From Hofstenia miamia (lineage: Eukaryota; Xenacoelomorpha; Acoela), in assembly GCA_004352715.1 (NCBI GenBank), contig SCFE01000018.1, positions 1,341,464-1,405,463 on the forward strand: 64,000 bases of DNA, in the 5' to 3' direction. The notes beneath the pieces were generated by a model. The model was not told the DNA's origin. It saw only the letters and a program-made list of their open reading frames with translations, and searched no databases. This document shows, piece after piece, positions 13,401 to 23,160 of the stretch. Each line of letters starts with the position of its first letter. Within the stretch, counting starts at the first letter, position 1. The position numbers and the translations under genes were made by a program.

Positions 13401-15837
13401 CAAAAGATTTTAATTAAAATTAACATTTTATTGACTGAAATTAATAGGTATTTGGTCAAATTTTCATTTGACAGATTAGTGTGCTTGACTGTCAGAATGT
13501 CACGATGTTTTCTGAACAATCGTTCCACACTGGTACTTGTAACTGGAGCGTATTTGAACGTTAAAATTTGCAATTGGCAATGGCTCTGCGTCTTTGCCTT
13601 TGAGATTTATGTTGATTGTCTTCAGAGTTTTGTAGCCCTCATTGTTGTCTAGTACTGAATTAAGTTTCTGCATCGCTTCTGAGTGCTCGGGAAGATTCTG
13701 TCTTACTCTCCCAATTATGTCCAATTGTGCACAGAGGCTCATGCATTCAGTTTCTAACTCTATGGTGGCCGCAACTATGTGAAGATAGCAACTGCAGATT
13801 GAGCCAATTGGAGAGGGAGATTTTCGTTTTCGCCCAAGCTTTTAACTAATAGTTGCTTGACTATCGTTATTCAGCTCTTTTATAAATTCACTAACAATTG
13901 TTAAGTTATCGCAATGGTAACTTACTGCCGCTAAAAATGCTCTCCATCTTTTAGGGATTGGTTCAGGAGGCAGGGAAAGTTGGGGTTTTCTACAAAAAGG
14001 GCCCTTCTTAGATTTGCTTTGACAAAAACCTTCTTTGCGAGTGAAATGTACTTGTTAACCAAAGTGTACTTTTCCCGATTTGTCTCTGCAATCCGTTGCA
14101 GAGCATGTACGAGGCAGGTAATATGGATAGTGATTGCGGATAGCGAAATTTGAAAGTTAGATATTGCTTTCTTCATGTATGATGCAGCGTCAGTTACAAT
14201 TAAACGAATTTTGTGATACTTCACATCATCTCCGTGCAGCTTTGTCAACGCCTGCATCAGACCTCTAAGTAATGTCGTGTGATTGCAGGTTTCTTTGAGA
14301 AATATTATGTCCAGAATAAGGAATATTTCTTTTCCTCCCATTTTCTCTTTCATTTCTTTCAGATTCTCGTCGTATAATTTGCTAACATAATATTTGCGGA
14401 TTGTCGATTTATCGGGACGTTTATATGGGTATAATCCTTAATAAATTCTCTGAAAGAGGGTTCATTCAATTTTGTAAGTGGAATGTTGCACTCAAGGAAT
14501 GTTTTTCCAAGACGCTTTCGAAATGCCTTATCTTTTTCAACGCTGGACACTTGTCTTTGGACCGCCTGTTCTATTAGAGGTTGTTTAAGGTGGCCGGCTG
14601 CAAGTCTTTTTTGTTTTGAAGTTTTCATGTGCTAAAAATAGTATTCTTCTTTTTTACGACGCAACAACAACAAAATTTGCATTTAAATTTTCGCCATCTT
14701 TCCTAAGAAATTTAAATTCAGCCAGGTAGTTGCCTTCTATTGTAAGTTTAGGCATAACAGAATGTAAATTGATAAAAAGCGAACCCTTGATAGGCAACAA
14801 TGCAAGGTAACAATATTGTAAAATATGTAGGCACCTGGAACATAATTTCAATCGCATAATCGTAAAAATTAATTAGAAATTTAATATTTCAAAAATATCC
14901 TTTCCGGCTAATTTCCCTGCGAAATCCGGTATCTAAGTATGATATATCGTTGTCTTCATCGAAGAATCAAAGCCCATACTTCTAGTTGGAGCAAAGAGAA
15001 AAACCATGAGATCTGGTGAAATTTAATCCTAATTGTGTTTACAATTTCTTGCGAGAAGGTTATAATTGTATGCGTGAAATCATCATTTGACATTCGTTTT
15101 AAAAGACCGTCACCTGTAATAGAGATCATTTTCAGTGGTTAACTGTGCAATGCAGATACTCCTTGTAGATATTTCGCTAAAATTCGTGCTTGGTTTTTAG
15201 TATTAAATATTTTTTAATGAAGTATTTAGCAATTTATTTTTTGTTCCTGCTTTACTGATTGAAGAAATGTATGCAATGAGTAATTACAATTTACTATAAA
15301 GTAAACACAGAACATTCTCAAATCACAAAAAGTGAATAAAATAGTAAATCATAAATATGAATTATTAATATTTTATACCTATGTTTTTTCCTCCATCATT
15401 ATCTTATCTTTCAAATGACATTTTAGCAAATTTTTGGAGGAAAATTTTATTATGTTAAAATTAAAAGGTTATTTTGTAATAATAAATTATCAGCTTTCAA
15501 CATAGTTGTAATGTTCACCAATTTTCATATTTTCCGTTTTTAGATATGGACATTGCAAGAAAAGGAAATTCACGTGGGAAACTGTGGCCGAAAAATAATT
15601 AAGTATTCTTCTGAACTAAGACAACTACAAGATGTAGACAACTTCAGTCGAACAGCTACCCTGGCTGCTGGAGTGGATGTTGTTGCTGTGTTCGACAAAC
15701 GTGTACATGTATACAATGAAAAGAATAAATTGATTAGACAGGTGAAGTGTGATTGCGCATCTATTGTCCGCGTGGATGACATGGGGTTTGTTGCAATATC
15801 AAAGAAAGCACTGAAATTTGTGAAATTTAATATCTAG
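1187..15837 (+). CDS. Gene A: TRIM-like protein with two B-boxes, coiled coil and propeller-like C-terminus (6 exons, 5' end missing)
   Basis: Six exons at 1187-1446, 3468-3710, 5368-5640, 10170-10323, 11441-11718 and 15544-15837 join in one frame into 499 visible residues ending at TAG. All five introns are GT-AG. The order is B-box 1, B-box 2, a Glu/Lys/Gln-rich coiled coil, a polar linker, then beta-rich repeats with short hydrophobic strands. B-box, coiled coil and a C-terminal propeller together are the layout of TRIM-family proteins, which often act as E3 ligases or scaffolds; that role is inference. No RING finger is visible; one could lie in an upstream exon, because exon 1187 starts inside a codon (phase 1 intron). 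The strongest support is gene B downstream, which keeps exon order, phases and lengths. I do not recognise a named orthologue. Confidence 0.85.
3468..3710 (+). CDS. Gene A coiled-coil exon
   Basis: Exactly 81 codons, phase 0 at both ends; acceptor attatag, donor gtaatg. Rich in Glu, Lys, Arg, Gln and Ile with heptad-like spacing, matching the coiled coil that follows B-boxes in TRIM proteins. It contains IRQDIH, which aligns with VRQDIH in gene B, and has exactly the same length as its gene B counterpart. Confidence 0.85.
4387..4982 (-). pseudogene. Tc1/IS630-like transposase remnant in gene A intron 2
   Basis: Read on the minus strand, two frames together show a DDE_3-type catalytic core. 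One frame gives VFIYTDETNCNLFI followed by RSYGRSKKDT, with an in-frame stop between; the other continues FATTRGGNIHIIAVVYLHNG. This matches the IS630/Tc1 pattern (first Asp-Glu of the triad, then RSxGRSKKG, then RGxNIHxI). Upstream a frame reads KKYSQYSED, which resembles a helix-turn-helix start. At least one frameshift and one stop make it non-functional. No terminal repeats were identified. Confidence 0.6.
5368..5640 (+). CDS. Gene A linker exon
   Basis: 91 codons, phase 0; acceptor tttttag, donor gtaagt. It starts AEEVVQTAQNYLDYENLL, continuing the helix of the previous exon, then becomes polar and acidic. The core NYLHLVNLMDYF matches KYLHLLNAIDNF in gene B. The gene B exon is 14 codons longer, so this exon is the least constrained of the set. 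Confidence 0.83.
5641..10169. other. Gene A intron 3, no recognisable element
   Basis: A 4.5 kb AT-rich intron. Several 60-100 codon open frames occur (for example 7935-8123 and 9751-10059), but none has a recognisable motif or a counterpart in gene B. Confidence 0.5.
10170..10323 (+). CDS. Gene A propeller-like exon 1
   Basis: A 154-base exon, phase 0 in and phase 1 out; acceptor acatttag, donor gtaact. The translation opens IEFPNT and contains TAESSSEGHSLKQYSFKG, a beta-strand/turn pattern. It aligns without gaps to the gene B exon at 59499-59652, which has the same length and phase. It is too short to stand out as an open frame and was found by comparing the two genes. Confidence 0.83.
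11441..11718 (+). CDS. Gene A propeller-like exon 2
   Basis: 278 bases, phase 1 in and phase 0 out; acceptor attttcttag, donor gtacgt. It contains EIRCMC, NNLWSIN and KDFSEILLLNRDLSIKMSVN, short beta strands typical of a propeller or NHL/WD-like fold; the exact repeat family is not decided. The corresponding gene B exon has identical length and strong similarity (RCMC, SNN, KDYSEILL, SVNIGFKIC). Confidence 0.85.
12093..12331. mobile_element. hAT-type MITE, 223 bp with exact 8-bp target duplication
   Basis: The element 12101-12323 begins CAGGCCCG and ends CGGGCCTG, an inverted terminal repeat. It is flanked on both sides by the identical octamer CAAATAAC (12093-12100 and 12324-12331). An 8-bp duplication and CAG...CTG termini are hallmarks of hAT transposons. 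It has no coding capacity and sits in gene A intron 5. Confidence 0.85.
13299..14935 (-). mobile_element. CGGBP-like hAT transposon, broken, in gene A intron 5
   Basis: Termini match imperfectly as inverted repeats (about 13299 GAGAGCGGATTT; at the right end the complement reads GATACCGGATTT). Flanking octamers ATTATGAT (13291-13298) and AGTATGAT (14936-14943) differ at one base, a plausible aged 8-bp duplication. The element is 1637 bp, and the only transposase runs on the minus strand. Confidence 0.75.
13430..14860 (-). pseudogene. hAT transposase pseudogene (CGGBP1-like subgroup)
   Basis: From N to C on the minus strand: a short N-terminal piece with FKFLRKDGENLNANFV (14857-14654); a segment with NIPLTKLNEPSFREFI (14628-14359), the conserved block before the DDE domain in this subgroup; a catalytic-domain piece with IRLIVTDAASYMKKA and ITCLVHALQRIAE (14353-13931); then in shifted frames LAAVSYHCDN (about 13940-13910) and the hAT C-terminal dimerisation motif PVTSTSVERLF (about 13545-13510). 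At least two frameshifts, near 13945 and 13555, and a stop near 13845 inactivate it. Confidence 0.8.
15544..15837 (+). CDS. Gene A last coding exon with stop
   Basis: Begins after tttttag with IWTLQEKEIHVGNCGRK and ends KALKFVKFNI then TAG, 97 residues. The strands VVAVFDKRVHVYNEKNKLI and FVAISKKALKFVKF look like the closing blades of a propeller. A possible polyadenylation signal AATAAA lies at 15959-15964 and another at 16045-16050, both inside a MITE-like repeat that begins five bases after the stop codon. The matching exon of gene B is not in the window. Confidence 0.82.
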   Translation: MWTLQEKEIHVGNCGRKIIKYSSELRQLQDVDNFSRTATLAAGVDVVAVFDKRVHVYNEKNKLIRQVKCDCASIVRVDDMGFVAISKKALKFVKFNI

Positions 15838-15845
15838 AGATATTA

Positions 15846-16181
15846 GGGCCGGTTACAAGAGGCGGATAATCCGGTAAAAAGCGAATGATTAAAGGCGTCT
15901 GCACGTTCTCCGCTTTTTAGTATCCGCATTATCTTGATTTAATGCCGTATTAGGGATAAATAAACAACTTCTCAAACATTTTGTTTGCCTTTTTCGATTG
16001 TGATTGGCTTTCTACCTTTTATGTAACCAATTAGAATTCACCAAAATAAATATATTTTACGAAAGCGGAGCACGTGTAAACCCGGATTAATTAAATCTAT
16101 AAAAAATAATTTTGATCAGCAAATGGTGCCGTATTGGCTACTACGCTGAATTTAGCTGCTCCGTATCTCGTGTAAACTTGC
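15846..16181. mobile_element. MITE-like repeat directly after the gene A stop codon
   Basis: The left end GGCCGGTTACAAGAGGCGGA and the complement of the right end, AGTTTACACGAGATACGGAG, are similar. A further internal copy occurs near 16063-16090. TTA precedes the left end, as for Harbinger-type insertions, but a matching right duplication is not clear. Both candidate polyadenylation signals of gene A lie inside it. Confidence 0.45.
15959..15964 (+). promoter_or_regulatory. Candidate polyadenylation signal of gene A
   Basis: AATAAA, 122 bases after the stop codon. A second AATAAA is at 16045-16050. In an AT-rich genome this hexamer is common, so the assignment rests on position only. Confidence 0.4.
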
Positions 16182-18638
16182 ATATTTACCTTCAGTTCTC
16201 CGTCAAAGGTGATAACTAGACATCTGCAGTTCTCTTGTAGATGGAGCTCTTCATTAGTTGGTAGGTTACTTTTAGATTAATGCTTTCAAAACAATTTTCG
16301 ATATAAGAAATCAAATTGATCTTGATATTTCAGATTTATTTGACGAAATTCACGAAATATTTTTAAAAGCATTTTACATTTTTAAAATTTTAACCTCTTC
16401 ATTGCTAAAATATAAGTAGAATATAACATCTTCAGCAAATTTGTTATAATTTAGGTTAAAATTATTTAGTGTAGAAGAAGAGCTGGTGGATCGCGAATTA
16501 TTATTATTAATCTTTTTGATATCTAAACAAGAATTTTAACATTATAAACACACACGAATGGGGACAAAAAGATGTCCCCAGGACGAGACTCAGTGAGTTA
16601 GATTTTTCAAGTACAGGAGACAAAGCACATTTAGAAACAGTTGAAAAAATAGCGTCCGTGAGTCGATCAAATAATTTTAAACAATTTGTGATTAGTACAA
16701 AATTGTGCACTTTTTATTGTATGAAAGTTTTTTGCGAATCTAATTAATAAATTTATTTTTGAAATGAGAATAAATCCACTGAAATTTAACACAACTAGTT
16801 TTTATTAGTGTGGAACGTGGCAAAGTAAATATTTTTCTAAGGGTACAACTTTAGGCCTCACGTTATAATTTACAACATAGTGCAACAGTTTTGTTCAGCC
16901 TTGTGGTTTAAATTGTTTGTTGGTTCCCATATGCATTTATTAGGCAATTGGTCTAGTTGAAAATATATATCCTCTTAATTTCTTGTCTATTATTGAAGAA
17001 TCCCAGTTTACTGAAATAAATTTATGAAGTGCGAAAACATGTGCACTGAGCATTCCCCAACAATTTTTTTGTAGAAACCGTTTTTCCAGGAACAATTGAC
17101 GTCCAAAATGTTGGCAACTATATTACTAGTGTCCATCCATTTTTAAGGTCCATATTGTCACCTTGAACAGTTTGGTGTTGACTATTAAAGAACATTTTGT
17201 ATTTTCTTATTTACTTAAGCAGTTGTATTCGTAAAGCTTGTCTCAGCAATGTTTTTGAAAGATTTGTGTTGTTTAAGATATACAATCCATATTTATTGCA
17301 TTTACAATTTGCAAAATGTTTTCTTGTTGATATCCTGTTGATATATGACGTCATTTTCAACAGTTTTGAGCAGTGAGTCATCAATCCTATTTGAATGAAG
17401 TGAAAAATCTACAGGAGATATTTCACTTTTATTCAATTGTTATGATATTGCTTAATATTTGTAGAAGCATCCAATCAATTGTAACCAAATTTATGTTTTA
17501 AACTTTAAAATGCATTACATTAGAAAAGTACAAAATTTCGTACTAATTCAAATAAGTTTGATAATTATAAATAAATGTTCTTATTCATTCAACATTAGAA
17601 TCTGAACTTCTATAATTTTGTTTTTTAGTCAATTCGAATATTGAAATATTGCAACTTTCTTACTTTGGTTTTCCTTTACAATACAGTCTAATGAATTTTA
17701 TATAGTTCTAAAACAGACAATCCTATCTCTAAATTTACTAATAAATTGGAATTTAATTATTTGTTCTTTGCTCTTTGCCTGCCAAAGCAAAATTTCAAAA
17801 GCTATTTTTTGTTACTATATCATATTTGCTGCAATGAATTAGTTCTTTTCTATAATTTCGTGAATTTCTATAATTTTTGTGAATTATGTTAAGTTGTTGA
17901 ATACTGTAAATATATTTTTGTACATTGTTTAGTGTCATATTGTATCATCATTTTTTGTATTCAATTTAATCTAGTAGAAAAATCCCTTAGTCACATTCTA
18001 CGGTTTTGAGGAAAATGGCAAAAAAAAATTGAAAGCCTGAAATCTAGTATACAATTATAATATATTTTGCAAATCAAATAAACTGATCTATAGTCTCAAA
18101 ATGGCCTACTTTCGTAAAAGTGCCAATTTTTGCTATTTTTAAAGGCAAATAAAATTTTATTTTGCCCATTTCATTTATAAACATTTTACGCATTTTATAA
18201 AATAAACTGGAAAAATTTGGCACCCTAGTTTTTAAGCTTTGGATCCCTAAAATGCCGAAATTTTATTAGAAGTAAAATTTTACAAGCGGATATCCCAAAT
18301 ATTTCACATAATCGGAAAATTGGCACACATAAGATCGATATACAATGGATGGCTATAAAAATTTGCTAATCAAATAAAACTGTTTGAGCTATACCCATCT
18401 AAGAATATCCTACTTCACCAAAAATACCAATTTTTCACATTGATAAAATCTAGGAAATTCTGACAATTAACTAAAGAGCTGCAACTGTAATAGGAAAAAT
18501 GTGACTTAAAGATGCTTTTTATACCGGGTCTGCTTCAACTATGCATACCAAACAATGTAACAAATATTCATACTCTACATACTGCTAGTATTTTAGCTTC
18601 AAAAACAAAATATATAAATTAAGTTCTGTTTAGAAGGT
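16182..18638. other. Intergenic region, nothing recognised
   Basis: AT-rich sequence without recognisable protein motifs or terminal repeats. An open frame on the minus strand at 16507-16710 has no recognisable feature. Confidence 0.4.
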
Positions 18639-18984
18639 ACTCTAGTCAGCCTTGTCAACAAGCCGAGCTTCTAACAATGCGAGCCAAGCTTGAACAGAGT
18701 ATTGGATACATTAGCCTTTTTATGCAAAACAAATCTACAGTACTGCTTGTTAATTTGATTATGGCGATTTTTCATTCAATAAGCCTTTTTTATAATCTCA
18801 TTTTAGAAATTATTAAATAACAAAAAGAACTATGTAAAATTTTTGAGAGCAAATGTTTTTAAAAAATATCGAACTAAAACGAGCCTCATTGAAAGTCTTT
18901 TTGTGGCGAACCGAGCCTAGCTTACTCAAATTTCAAACGAGCTGAGCTTAAAAATTGAGGCTCGTTGACAAATCTGACTCCAGT
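18639..18984. mobile_element. hAT-type MITE, 330 bp
   Basis: Element 18647-18976 starts CAGCCTTGTCAACAAGCC and ends in GGCTCGTTGACAAATCTG, an inverted repeat (16 of 18 complementary). Flanks ACTCTAGT and ACTCCAGT differ at one of eight bases, fitting an 8-bp target duplication. Subterminal GAGCC/GAGCT motifs are repeated inside both ends. No coding frame. Confidence 0.8.
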
Positions 18985-19279
18985 ACAACACAATCATTAA
19001 AATATACCTTTAATTCCATAGTTCAATATTTATTGGCTGAAGAAAGACAACTTAACACAGTTCATTATATTAAAAAAAATTAAATTATTAAAAATGCTAC
19101 ACATTAAGATAAAATTTGTTATAAATGATTAGATATTAATCATTGATTGCAAAATGCCAAACGTTTTTCACTGTGGGAAAACTGTTCAATTAGCATTAGC
19201 TATAAAGGAAATTTAAAGTTTAAAACTTTAAGTATATTATTGTTAAAATAATGAAATAGTACAATAAGTTAATTTCGAT

Positions 19280-19850
19280 TTTAGTTTTTTCTGATTGGTT
19301 GAGAGGTGGGGTGAAGCACGTTCTACTTTTTTCTGATTGCTCGAGAAAGTGGCCTTTGACTCTGTGATGACGTGGATATTGCCGTGTGGGCGTTGTACTG
19401 ACGTCATTATGTGTTTACTGATTAAGCAAGTTATCTATATATTCAACTCAAATCGCCAGATAAAATTATTATTTTTATTCTACGCAAATTCCTTTTTCTT
19501 ATTCCAATGTCTGTTGAAATACTAGCATCTGGTTCACTTGGCAATCTATTTGATGAGTCATGTACACCTACGTCACCAGCGTCCAACTATAATCCGCTAA
19601 CACAAGACATGATGATCCTCACAAGCGAAGACGTCCTGCAATTAATAGAAATGCTATTGTCTTTTCCAACACCAAGGCGCAAGAAGAAGGTAAGTAGTAG
19701 AAGAGACTCGTACCCCGTTCCACTTTTTCTGATTGGTGGACAGGTTGCCCGTAGGCCTTGCCACATTTTTCTGATTGGTCGAGAGGGTAGCCTTTGTCCA
19801 TGTGATGTGGATATTGACGAGGGGGGTGTTTTACGTTGTCATGGAACTTC
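19280..19850 (+). promoter_or_regulatory. Two tandem LINE promoter monomers with CCAAT and CRE-like boxes
   Basis: CTGATTGG occurs at 19291 and, offset by exactly 438 bases, at 19729; its neighbour CTGATTGC/CTGATTGG occurs at 19333 and 19771, again offset by 438. GATTGG is an inverted CCAAT box. A perfect CRE palindrome TGACGTCA is at 19399-19406. Both units then run into a similar GTGATG...TGGATATTG tract. Serial promoter monomers are known from other LINEs. Confidence 0.6.
19507..19692 (+). pseudogene. Short open segment between LINE promoter monomers
   Basis: An ATG at 19507 opens MSVEILASGSLGNLFDES, followed by a Thr/Pro/Ser-rich stretch and a basic end PTPRRKKK, then a GTAAGT at 19690. 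It may be the N-terminus of ORF1 carried within the promoter monomer, possibly spliced at that donor. I do not recognise a domain. Confidence 0.35.
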
Positions 19851-19968
19851 TGTAGTCATGTACTTTTACTACTTTTTATGTTATTTATGTGGCCTAATTT
19901 AGTTTACATGTTTTACTTTACATACTTGTTTTTTTAACATACATGATATTTTAAATGCCACATTTCCA

Positions 19969-20852
19969 TTGGCCGCGATGATTTCTCACAGAGCAGTTGA
20001 TGCTCACGCGCGCTCTTTTCTCAATACATTTACGAACTCCTCGCTATCGCCATCCGCAAATCACAGCGAACTTGTTGCTCCCTTTCTACAACTTAATAAG
20101 TCCGAACGACTTCTTATTCATGAATTGTTAAAGAAATTCATTTCTGATGAAGAAATCACTCGCAACCGAGACACATTCTGATGTTGATAACATCGCTCCA
20201 CAATTAGATCGCGTTACCAGAAACCTCAAGCCATGAATGATTAAGCCTAATACCGACTTCTTAATCTTAGGATCGTCAATGTATAGATAACTTAGAGCTA
20301 ACCACCTCAATGATAATCATAAAGTCACTGTCCACTCTTACTCAGGAGCTACAATTGAGGAACTCACACACGTTATTAAACAGTACCCGAAAGAAGAGTC
20401 TATCAAAAAAATTCTCATTACAATAGGTCGCAATGATTTAATGCAGAATAGCTGTTAAGACTACTTATATATACGCACAAGTATTTCTTGGAGAACTTGC
20501 GCCTTTCGGGTTCAATCGCCACCTCAACAGTAAAGCATTCGAACTGAACTACCTTCTGCATCAAAACGCCAAATCACTAGAATACAGTGTTTTCCCGAAC
20601 TGTAACTTTTTTATTTTGAACGCCCTGTCGAATCCAAGGCTTTTCGCACGCGACAACATTCACTTTTTTAAGGCTGGTTATGCAACTCTTGCAAAACTAA
20701 TCAAAGAATTCTTTGGTGCCCCTCGATCCGCACGAGCTTCGTTTCACAAAGCTCAAAGCGCAAACTGCTTCTTGTATGCACTGCCTAATTATCACCACTT
20801 TCTAATTAATCAACCGCCACAAAAATCGCTGACGTACGCTAACTTATACTGA
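19969..20852 (+). pseudogene. LINE ORF1 with SGNH-hydrolase (esterase) domain, broken
   Basis: An N-terminal piece (19975-20181) is Leu/Ser-rich. The esterase blocks follow: ILGSSMYR (nucleophile Ser region, about 20260-20287), SGATIEELTHVIKQYP (Gly block), ITIGRND (Asn block, about 20425-20440), and ARDNIHFFKAGYATLAKLIK (Asp/His block, from about 20647). All four S, G, N and H positions can be found. An in-frame TAA at 20288-20290 and a frameshift between 20440 and 20616 inactivate it. Confidence 0.7.
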
Positions 20853-20925
20853 GAAGTTACCGCTTTACCGCCGCAGTTATCAGCAAAAGAAATTTCACAG
20901 TTAAGAAATTTACTTTTATCTAATA

Positions 20926-21470
20926 ATGCACATTAATTTACTATATAAAGTAATTGTAAAATCCAGGTTAAGAATACGCCTACATCTCACTAACAGGGAA
21001 TTTACTCTTATGATAAGCTTTAAAAAATGCCTTTTTGCCTTGATATTATTTTATCTTCTCTCTGCACAGGGAATAGAAAAAAACCCGGGTCCTAACATTT
21101 GCTTCAAAAGTGAGCACCAGTAATTCGATCAATTATGTCCACATAAATTTTCAACATCTCTGCTAAATACCTCCATTTTAGACAGTTTATGGCAAATTTC
21201 CAACATGAAACAATCGTAGGAATTTCAGAAACTTGGTTGTCTAGCGATGACCCTGATTCAAATTGGTCATTGGATAGTTCGATTTACAAATTATTTCGTA
21301 GGGATAGAGCTGTAAACAATTTCTTAAAAAAGGTCAAAGGTGACGGTGTCTTATTCCTTGTTCCCAAAATATATAATCCAAAATTCCGACATAATATCGC
21401 AAATTGTAATTCTAAATTTGAAAGTTTGTAGATTGAATTAAAAAATCCAATTAGGACCTCTAACTACAAA
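20926..21470 (+). pseudogene. LINE ORF2 N-terminus: 2A-like motif plus endonuclease start
   Basis: First part (to 21123): a hydrophobic leader CLFALILFYLLSAQ runs into GIEKNPGP, then a stop at 21121. Second part (21189-21431): an AP-endonuclease segment with IVGISETWLSSD and YKLFRRDR, then KGDGVLFLVPK, matching the ETW and R-x-D-R motifs of LINE endonucleases; stop at 21429 with similarity going on for about 15 codons. The catalytic domain is truncated before its second half. Confidence 0.7.
21070..21093 (+). other. 2A-like ribosome-skipping motif
   Basis: Codons read G-I-E-K-N-P-G-P. The canonical 2A core is D-(V/I)-E-x-N-P-G-P; here the first Asp is Gly. The residues before it are Leu-rich, as in known 2A sequences. 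Such motifs are known at the N-terminus of ORF2 in some APE-type LINEs. Whether this copy could work is doubtful, because of the D to G change. Confidence 0.65.
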
Positions 21471-21476
21471 AAACAA

Positions 21477-21773
21477 TTACTCAATGTGTCGTATTGCCCT
21501 TTTTATACCTATACCTAAATGTCTAACTATTAAGTTGATGTGAGAGTTGAATTTTAACTTTGAGTCAATAGTTACTCTTAGATACTTAGAAGGCGCGCGC
21601 GCATATTGATTTTTCATGAATTCGTTGAATGCCTTACGAGTTTCAATATTCGATGCATTTCTAGCCTTTTTATATGCGACCAAAAATACACCTCCACCTT
21701 TGGATTTTCCTATCGTGTTTTTCTCACACTGAAGACGAGCTGTGGAGTGCAATAAAGAATGAATTTTATGCAA
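21477..21773 (-). pseudogene. Inverted LINE ORF2 fragment (reverse-transcriptase region)
   Basis: On the minus strand the C-terminal third reads KYLRVTIDSKLKFNSHI, close to the KYLGVxIDxxLxFxxHI motif after the LINE reverse-transcriptase catalytic site. The N-terminal part (KARNASNIETRKAFNEFM) resembles the linker between endonuclease and reverse transcriptase. It directly abuts the + strand endonuclease fragment, as in a 5' inversion or a later rearrangement. Confidence 0.5.
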
Positions 21774-21850
21774 TTCTCAACAGCTTTATTGAAAAACTTT
21801 TTGCTTCAATCCCTGATCGCCTAAAAGCTGTTATTCGCTAAAAGGGACAC
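21735..21850 (+). pseudogene. Tc1-like transposase C-terminal fragment
   Basis: The + strand reads LWSAIKNEFYAI, then KLFASIPDRLKAVI, then KGHPTKF after one stop. This fits the C-terminus of Tc1-type transposases (LW..I...W..I, L..SMPRR..AVI..KGG.TKY). Only about 35 codons remain. Confidence 0.5.
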
Positions 21851-22532
21851 CCTACAAAATTTTAAAATAGAGAATTTTTATTGCTAAGTGCTTATATTGC
21901 ATCAAATATTCATTTATGTATCTTATTTTGAATTTACTTTTTTCGGATTTGCTCAAATTTTTAAATTTTTTCAGGTGGCCGAATATATCTTTCCAATACA
22001 AGTTTTCTAATTTTGATTAAAAATTAATAGCCAATTGTTCTTTTTCATATTTTATGGTATTAGACATACAGATTTTCCTTTCACAATCAAAGTAACACTT
22101 ATAATCTTAGGCACTCCCTATCCAATGAATGTTTATTATTTATTCAAAATAGCAAGGTGGACGAATACATATTTCCAGTAATATATCTGGTTAATCATTG
22201 CGAGGATACAAATTATATTACAATGACTATACTATAACTCGTTATTATATAGTACTATACTACTTTATCCATAGCTCGGTAGATTTATTTTGTAATTTGT
22301 GATTTGTGAATTTAATTATCAGTTATTTAATTGTTAACATTTATCTGAATAAGGAATCTACTATCTTATCTTATCTTATTGGTTTTGCAATATTTTTCCA
22401 TTGTAGAAATTGCGAAGTCGACATTTTCGTGAGAGGCCAATATGATAGTGTATGAATTAGATGACAATTCGTACATAAGTTTATATCGCTGATATACATG
22501 TAAATGGTAAAAAATAGATGTCCCCATTATAT

Positions 22533-23065
22533 AAAATATTTAGGGATGTGCCGGAATCCGGTAAAATCGCCAATTTCATAACCGGATCCGACTATCCCGT
22601 ATCCGGTAAAATTTAACATGTTCTGAGATAAAACTTTAAAAATCGAATTTCAAGGAAAAAGCTGTATTTTCTATGAAATGGAAGTTTTCATGCAACAAAA
22701 AAAGTTGTTTTTCTGACATATCAGGACGTAGTCTATTTAATATTTATATATTTTCATTTGCAAGAATTCGATATTAATTGAGAAAGGAGGTTGTTCTTCA
22801 TTATTAATTAAGGCAACCGAAAGTAATTAAAACCATATTTTTTTCTGTTGGTCTATTTTGCAGTCTGCTTAAAATTATAAGGTTTTCAGACCAGAAGTGC
22901 AGTTAAATAGTAAGTTGTAAATTCATAAAAATTAATAGTTTTGTTTTTTGAAAATAGGTAATACTTGTGCTTGAAATGTCATAAAATTCATATTTTGACA
23001 GTTTCATTAAAATTAAGAAAAAAATTAAAAGTTATTTCTGGATTGTGACTGCTTTAAATCATTTG

Positions 23066-23160
<95 letters not shown>

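Larger units (their letters stand above)
19280..21475 (+). mobile_element. CR1-like LINE relic: promoter monomers, ORF1, start of ORF2
   Basis: In order: two promoter monomers with inverted CCAAT boxes, an ORF1 remnant with an SGNH-hydrolase (esterase) domain, and ORF2 with a 2A-like motif followed by an AP-type endonuclease. Esterase-type ORF1 proteins and ORF2 with an endonuclease are known in CR1-group non-LTR retrotransposons. The reverse transcriptase is missing in this orientation. Local GC content is higher than in the surroundings. Confidence 0.75.
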
